DNA from: Helicostylum pulchrum
Taxonomy: Eukaryota; Mucoromycota; Mucoromycetes; Mucorales; Mucoraceae
Length of the DNA stretch: 64,000 nucleotides
Direction of reading: 5' to 3'
Assembly (NCBI GenBank): GCA_025677825.1
Contig: JAIXMO010000038.1
Span: 124,001-188,000, forward strand
Every line of letters starts with the position of its first letter. The first letter of the stretch is position 1. Under the pieces are notes generated by a model, which made no database searches, was not told where the DNA came from, and worked only from the letters and a program-made list of their open reading frames with translations. Positions 60,544 to 64,000 of the stretch are shown piece after piece. The position numbers were made by a program, and so were the translations under genes.

Positions 60544-60859
60544 TTTATTTAATATTTTTTTACAAGTAGTGTGATAATTAAAAAAAAAAGTAATAGAAAA
60601 AGGAAAAAAAGAAAAAGAAAAAAAGCTGAATTTTTGGCATGCGACATTTATATAAGTTTTGCATTTATTCGTTTCATAGTTCGGCCCCGGATCCATTTCT
60701 AAAAGGCTAAGAAAAAAGAAAAAAAAGTGATTGTTACACGATTACACAAGAAAGGTGTATGTCGGCGCGATATTAGACCGCAAACTAACGTTACCCCTAA
60801 TATTTCCAAAAGGGATCAGCTGTAAAAACAAGCTATTTTTTATTTATAATAATCATAAA
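60544..60859. other. Intergenic, 316 bp
   Basis: Promoter of the small MGCC gene and 3' region of CSA. A-rich; nothing else seen. Confidence 0.5.
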
Positions 60860-62500
60860 TCAAGCTGGTAAACTATCTTCACTTTCACTCCATGCATCTA
60901 CCTATACATTGTATTTATATATACACACACACATATATATTTTTTTAAAACTCATGTATTCATGCATTTAACACAATAAATAAAAAATAAAAAATACCTC
61001 TTCCGCAGCTTTAATCCAATCATCATCTCCATCATCTTGCATCGGAGGCTCCCAACTTAGTATTTCACTGGCGCTTGAACCACTATAAAACTCTTGATAG
61101 GCTTCTCTTTTTTCAATACAAGAGACCCTACCATAGTGGCCTTTTAGTTTTCGAACAAGTACACCATCAAGTAACCGATAAATCAATATTTTTCGATCAT
61201 CACTAGGTACGTATAAAAGTGGAGGCCATACGTCTGGGCCTGATATTGTAGGTTCTATTGACAGTTGGAATTGATTTCTCCAATTGGATCCATAGTTGAC
61301 CAATGTATTGTGTCCCGTCTCTGTATCCCATAACCGGATCTTTTCATCAAGTCCGAGTGACACTAAATATCTACCATCATTTGTCAGAGATAATCCATTC
61401 ACGCCTTTACCATGCGCTGTATTAGTGTCTGCCAAGGGATCAGCTAAATATATATTTTTTTAAGGGCGTTTCAATATTAAGTTATAGGAGGTTAATAAAT
61501 ATATACATATATACTTTACGGGCGTTATCTTTATCAAGTGACATTAAACAAGATGAAGCACGTCGAATATCCCAAACACGAATTGTATGATCGTTACTAC
61601 ACACAAAACAAGTTAAAATGACGATATGATAAGTAAACTTTTTACTTTACCCTCCAGAGTACAAGATATAGTCTTGATTGGGCGACCATATACAAGATAA
61701 AACCGATCCAGAGTGACCCATTAATGAGTGAGTAAAGGCACCACTGTTCAAGTCACACAACCTTATCCTGGGTTCTGAAGCTGCACCTATTACATGTATT
61801 TAATTAATTTATTGTTGTATCCGACCAAAAAAAAAAATAATCAACTTACTTGCGACAAGAGAATGAGAAGCAATTGGTGACATTGACTGTTGATTTATTC
61901 CACACTCAAAATCATATTGATACGCAATTGACATGGTATTCGTATCCCATACTTTTATTGTCTTGTCATAACTTGAAGTAACAAACATGCCTGTATCAAA
62001 TGGATACCAAGTTACCGAGGTGACAGCATATTGATGTCGATCGGCTCTGTAGGACTGAATTTTTTTAATTACTTGCAACTCTTTTTATTGGTCTTTTATT
62101 GTTATTAACCTGGAAATACTAGCAATAGCTTCTTTTCGAACATGCTCCGAATCAAGATCAAATATATGAACTTTACCATCACCGCCACCCGACAATAAAC
62201 TATAATTTCGTTTGTACAAAGAACGGAGGAGCTTCTTCTTTTTTTATATATTAAATAACTTACTATTTTTGTTCAGTTGTTTCTACCTTTAACGTATTAA
62301 CTCCACCTATTATTATTATAGTCATTATGCTGCGTATAAAAAAAAGGGGGGGGGGGAATCTATAGATTACCACGATGAGAAAGTGCAATCTCTTTCGATT
62401 GACTTAGTTGTAGATTATATGCACGTCTGGTTATTTCTTCTCTTTCCAGTTTTAAAGGATTTATTAAGCCGTACTGTCTTTGCTTTATAACACTATACAT
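60860..62500 (-). CDS. ercc8: WD40 protein CSA/ERCC8 (transcription-coupled repair)
   Basis: Exons 62500-62371, 62306-62264, 62199-62110, 62046-61850, 61786-61651, 61596-61520, 61443-60998 and 60901-60860 give 386 aa (human CSA has 396). Diagnostic blocks: GGVNTLKVE, LLSGGGDGKVHIFDLDSE, YAVTSVTWYPFDTGMFVTSS, YDKTIKVWDTNTM, SGSVLSCIWSPNQDYIL, RVWDIRRASSCLMSLDKDN, NTAHGKGVNGLSLTNDGRYL, GHNTLVNYG and KLKGHYGRVSCIEKREAYQE. The last exon encodes DAWSESEDSLPA, matching the conserved acidic DAWSSS-type tail. Known role: substrate receptor of a DDB1-CUL4 ubiquitin ligase recruited to stalled RNA polymerase II. For exon 6 the donor GTAAAG at 61519 is chosen because the next one (61514) breaks frame. 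Confidence 0.93.
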
Positions 62501-62571
62501 TTTTTTGTTTTGTGTTTTTTTTTAAAAAAAAAAGCGGATATTTAATAGAAACAAGAAAGCATTTATTATTA

Positions 62572-63938
62572 TTACTCCAATTCAATCTCTTCAACTTGGA
62601 AATTATGAGTTTCTCCTTTGATATCAGCAACACCACTCACTAATTGATAAGTTTTATCTTCATCGGAAACTAAACGACCATCAATATAACTTTCATCTAA
62701 AGTAGTCTTCTTTTCTTGTACTGGTGCTGGTGGCTGTTCTTCCTTTAATATTTGAGATTCTAAAAATTCTCGAATAGCAGTAAAGTAACCTGGCTGCATG
62801 CAAGTGTCATTATGCATACCATTAGGAAATCCTACCCAAGTTTTATTTCCTCTAGTTTCACTTAATTCATTTAATGCAACCATATGAGAAGGCGGCACCA
62901 ATTCATCTTTTGCACCTGCCAAGAATAAAATGGGTGTGTTGACGATTTGTCGAATACTCTTCTCACTTGGCCATTGCTGATGACATAAAAATGTAAAATG
63001 CTTTAAGAAAGGCATGACACTAGGAATTAATTTAGGCTACCGAATATAAAAAAAAACTAGTTTAGTATAGCGATATATAAAGATGTATAAAGTTTTTTTT
63101 TTTACCAAGCTTAAAAACGTATTTTCAATCATTAATCCAGAAAATGAATCTTCGTTACGAGAAACTAAATCAATAGCAACAGCACCACCAATGGATTGAC
63201 CATAAGCAATCAACGGTGTATTCTTCAATATATCATGTTCTCTTACGAAATCCAACATGGTTTGTGCATCAATTCTTAAACCCTTTTCATTGGGTGTACC
63301 TTCACTTTTGCCGTATCCTCTATATGACAACATGACTACATTACAGTTAAATCTATCATATAAAACTTTGGCAATAGGTAAACGATGACCCTATACAAAC
63401 ACAGAAAAAAAAAACAAATAAGTTTTCTCCTTTTATCCTCATCACCCTCCTTTTACACATATATACACATATATAAAAAATCAGACTCATTCTCCTTACC
63501 ATATTACCAGCGTTAGCCTATATGTTTTAAAAAGTTAATACAAGTGATACAAGATTTTTTTTTGGTTATTTGCTTACGTGGAAGTAAAGAATAGTGGGCG
63601 ACTTTTTGGCTATATTGGTATCTTGTTGTAAAATGATATAACTCTTTATTAACACTTTATCTTTGGTTATTAAATCTTGTTCGGTATATTGCATTCCAAA
63701 ATCAGAAGGTTTTGCTACCTTTTTTACATATTTTTTTTTAGTTGTATATTCTTCTTCATCACTTTGACTTGTTGTAACTTACCTCTTGACGTGAACCTTC
63801 AGGGAAGGAAGCAGGGTAAATGAGTTTACATTGGTACAGGTATAATAATATAACTCCAGTTAAGCCTGTAATGCCAGTGAAGGTTAAAGCATAATGAAGC
63901 CATTGAGGAACATTTTGCTTTAAAAAAGAGTCGGGCAT
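62572..63938 (-). CDS. bem46: Bem46/ABHD13-like alpha/beta hydrolase, membrane anchored
   Basis: Exons 63938-63783, 63718-63578, 63517-63500, 63390-63106 and 63036-62572 give 354 aa. A single N-terminal transmembrane helix (FTGITGLTGVILLYLY) precedes the hydrolase fold: ILYFHANAGNMGHR (oxyanion HxxAGN), SYRGYGKSEG, nucleophile elbow YGQSIGG, FLAGAKDELVPP with the acid Asp, and the catalytic His in FPNGMHNDT. Known family: Bem46 in fungi, ABHD13 in animals, membrane-linked serine hydrolases of unclear substrate, tied to polarity in some fungi. The third exon is only 18 nt and encodes ANAGNM of the oxyanion hole. The 3' end lies 71 bp from the CSA start, so CSA's promoter is very short. Confidence 0.93.
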
Positions 63939-64000
63939 CTCGTTAAAGGATATAAAGAAAAGAGAAAAGTAATAAAAAAAAGGGAAAAATATATAGTAAA

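Overview
The window looks like a nuclear contig from an early-diverging filamentous fungus, most likely Mucorales or close Mucoromycota. The evidence is AT-rich DNA with many long A/T homopolymers, protein genes cut by short introns (about 50-90 nt, GTAAGT-type donors, CTAAC-like branch sites), Zn2Cys6 and PHO80-like regulators, a GH18+CBM19 chitinase, and an RNA-dependent RNA polymerase. No rRNA, tRNA or CRISPR was recognised. Gene models below were spliced by hand; for every complete model the exon lengths add up to a whole number of codons.

Layout. 1-163: tail of an unrecognised gene. 2854-4761: a Tc1/mariner-type element whose transposase carries a nonsense codon and a nested 387-bp solo LTR with a perfect 5-bp target duplication. 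5042-5820(-): SDE2. 9578-18119(+): DNA2 helicase/nuclease, a RapGAP and a G-alpha subunit. 21261-22246(-): PHO80-like cyclin. 23304-24928(-) and 25123-26129(+): twinfilin, divergent from an unrecognised basic protein. 26471-30116(+): an unrecognised coiled-coil protein, then an N-myristoylated TLDc (Rtc5/MEAK7-like) protein. 30195-32375(-): Zn2Cys6 factor. 32871-35108(+): secreted chitinase. 35253-36943: a second, frameshifted mariner-type element between convergent genes. 37046-39416(-) and 39570-43497(+): a zf-GRF/SNF2-like protein with degenerate ATPase motifs, divergent over 153 bp from an RdRP whose catalytic DxDGD reads DPADD. 44497-50547(-): two tandem POT/PTR2 peptide transporters with identical gene structure. 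51722-52870(-): a decayed PIF1-like helicase. 55006-56916: a 1.9-kb cassette bounded by 14-bp inverted repeats and sub-terminal repeats, with one spliced 260-aa coiled-coil/AT-hook gene. 60108-63938(-): a 98-aa doubly acylatable protein, CSA/ERCC8 and a Bem46/ABHD13 hydrolase.

How the genes relate. Most are housekeeping: replication and repair (DNA2, SDE2, CSA), signalling (G-alpha, RapGAP, cyclin), cytoskeleton (twinfilin), nutrition and wall (PTR2 pair, chitinase). The most interesting unit is the divergent pair at 37046-43497. Both members belong to families that meet in RNA silencing (RdRP plus a helicase or SNF2 partner), both keep family architecture, and both have lost active-site residues. 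The next best candidate for an undescribed system is the inverted-repeat cassette at 55006-56916.
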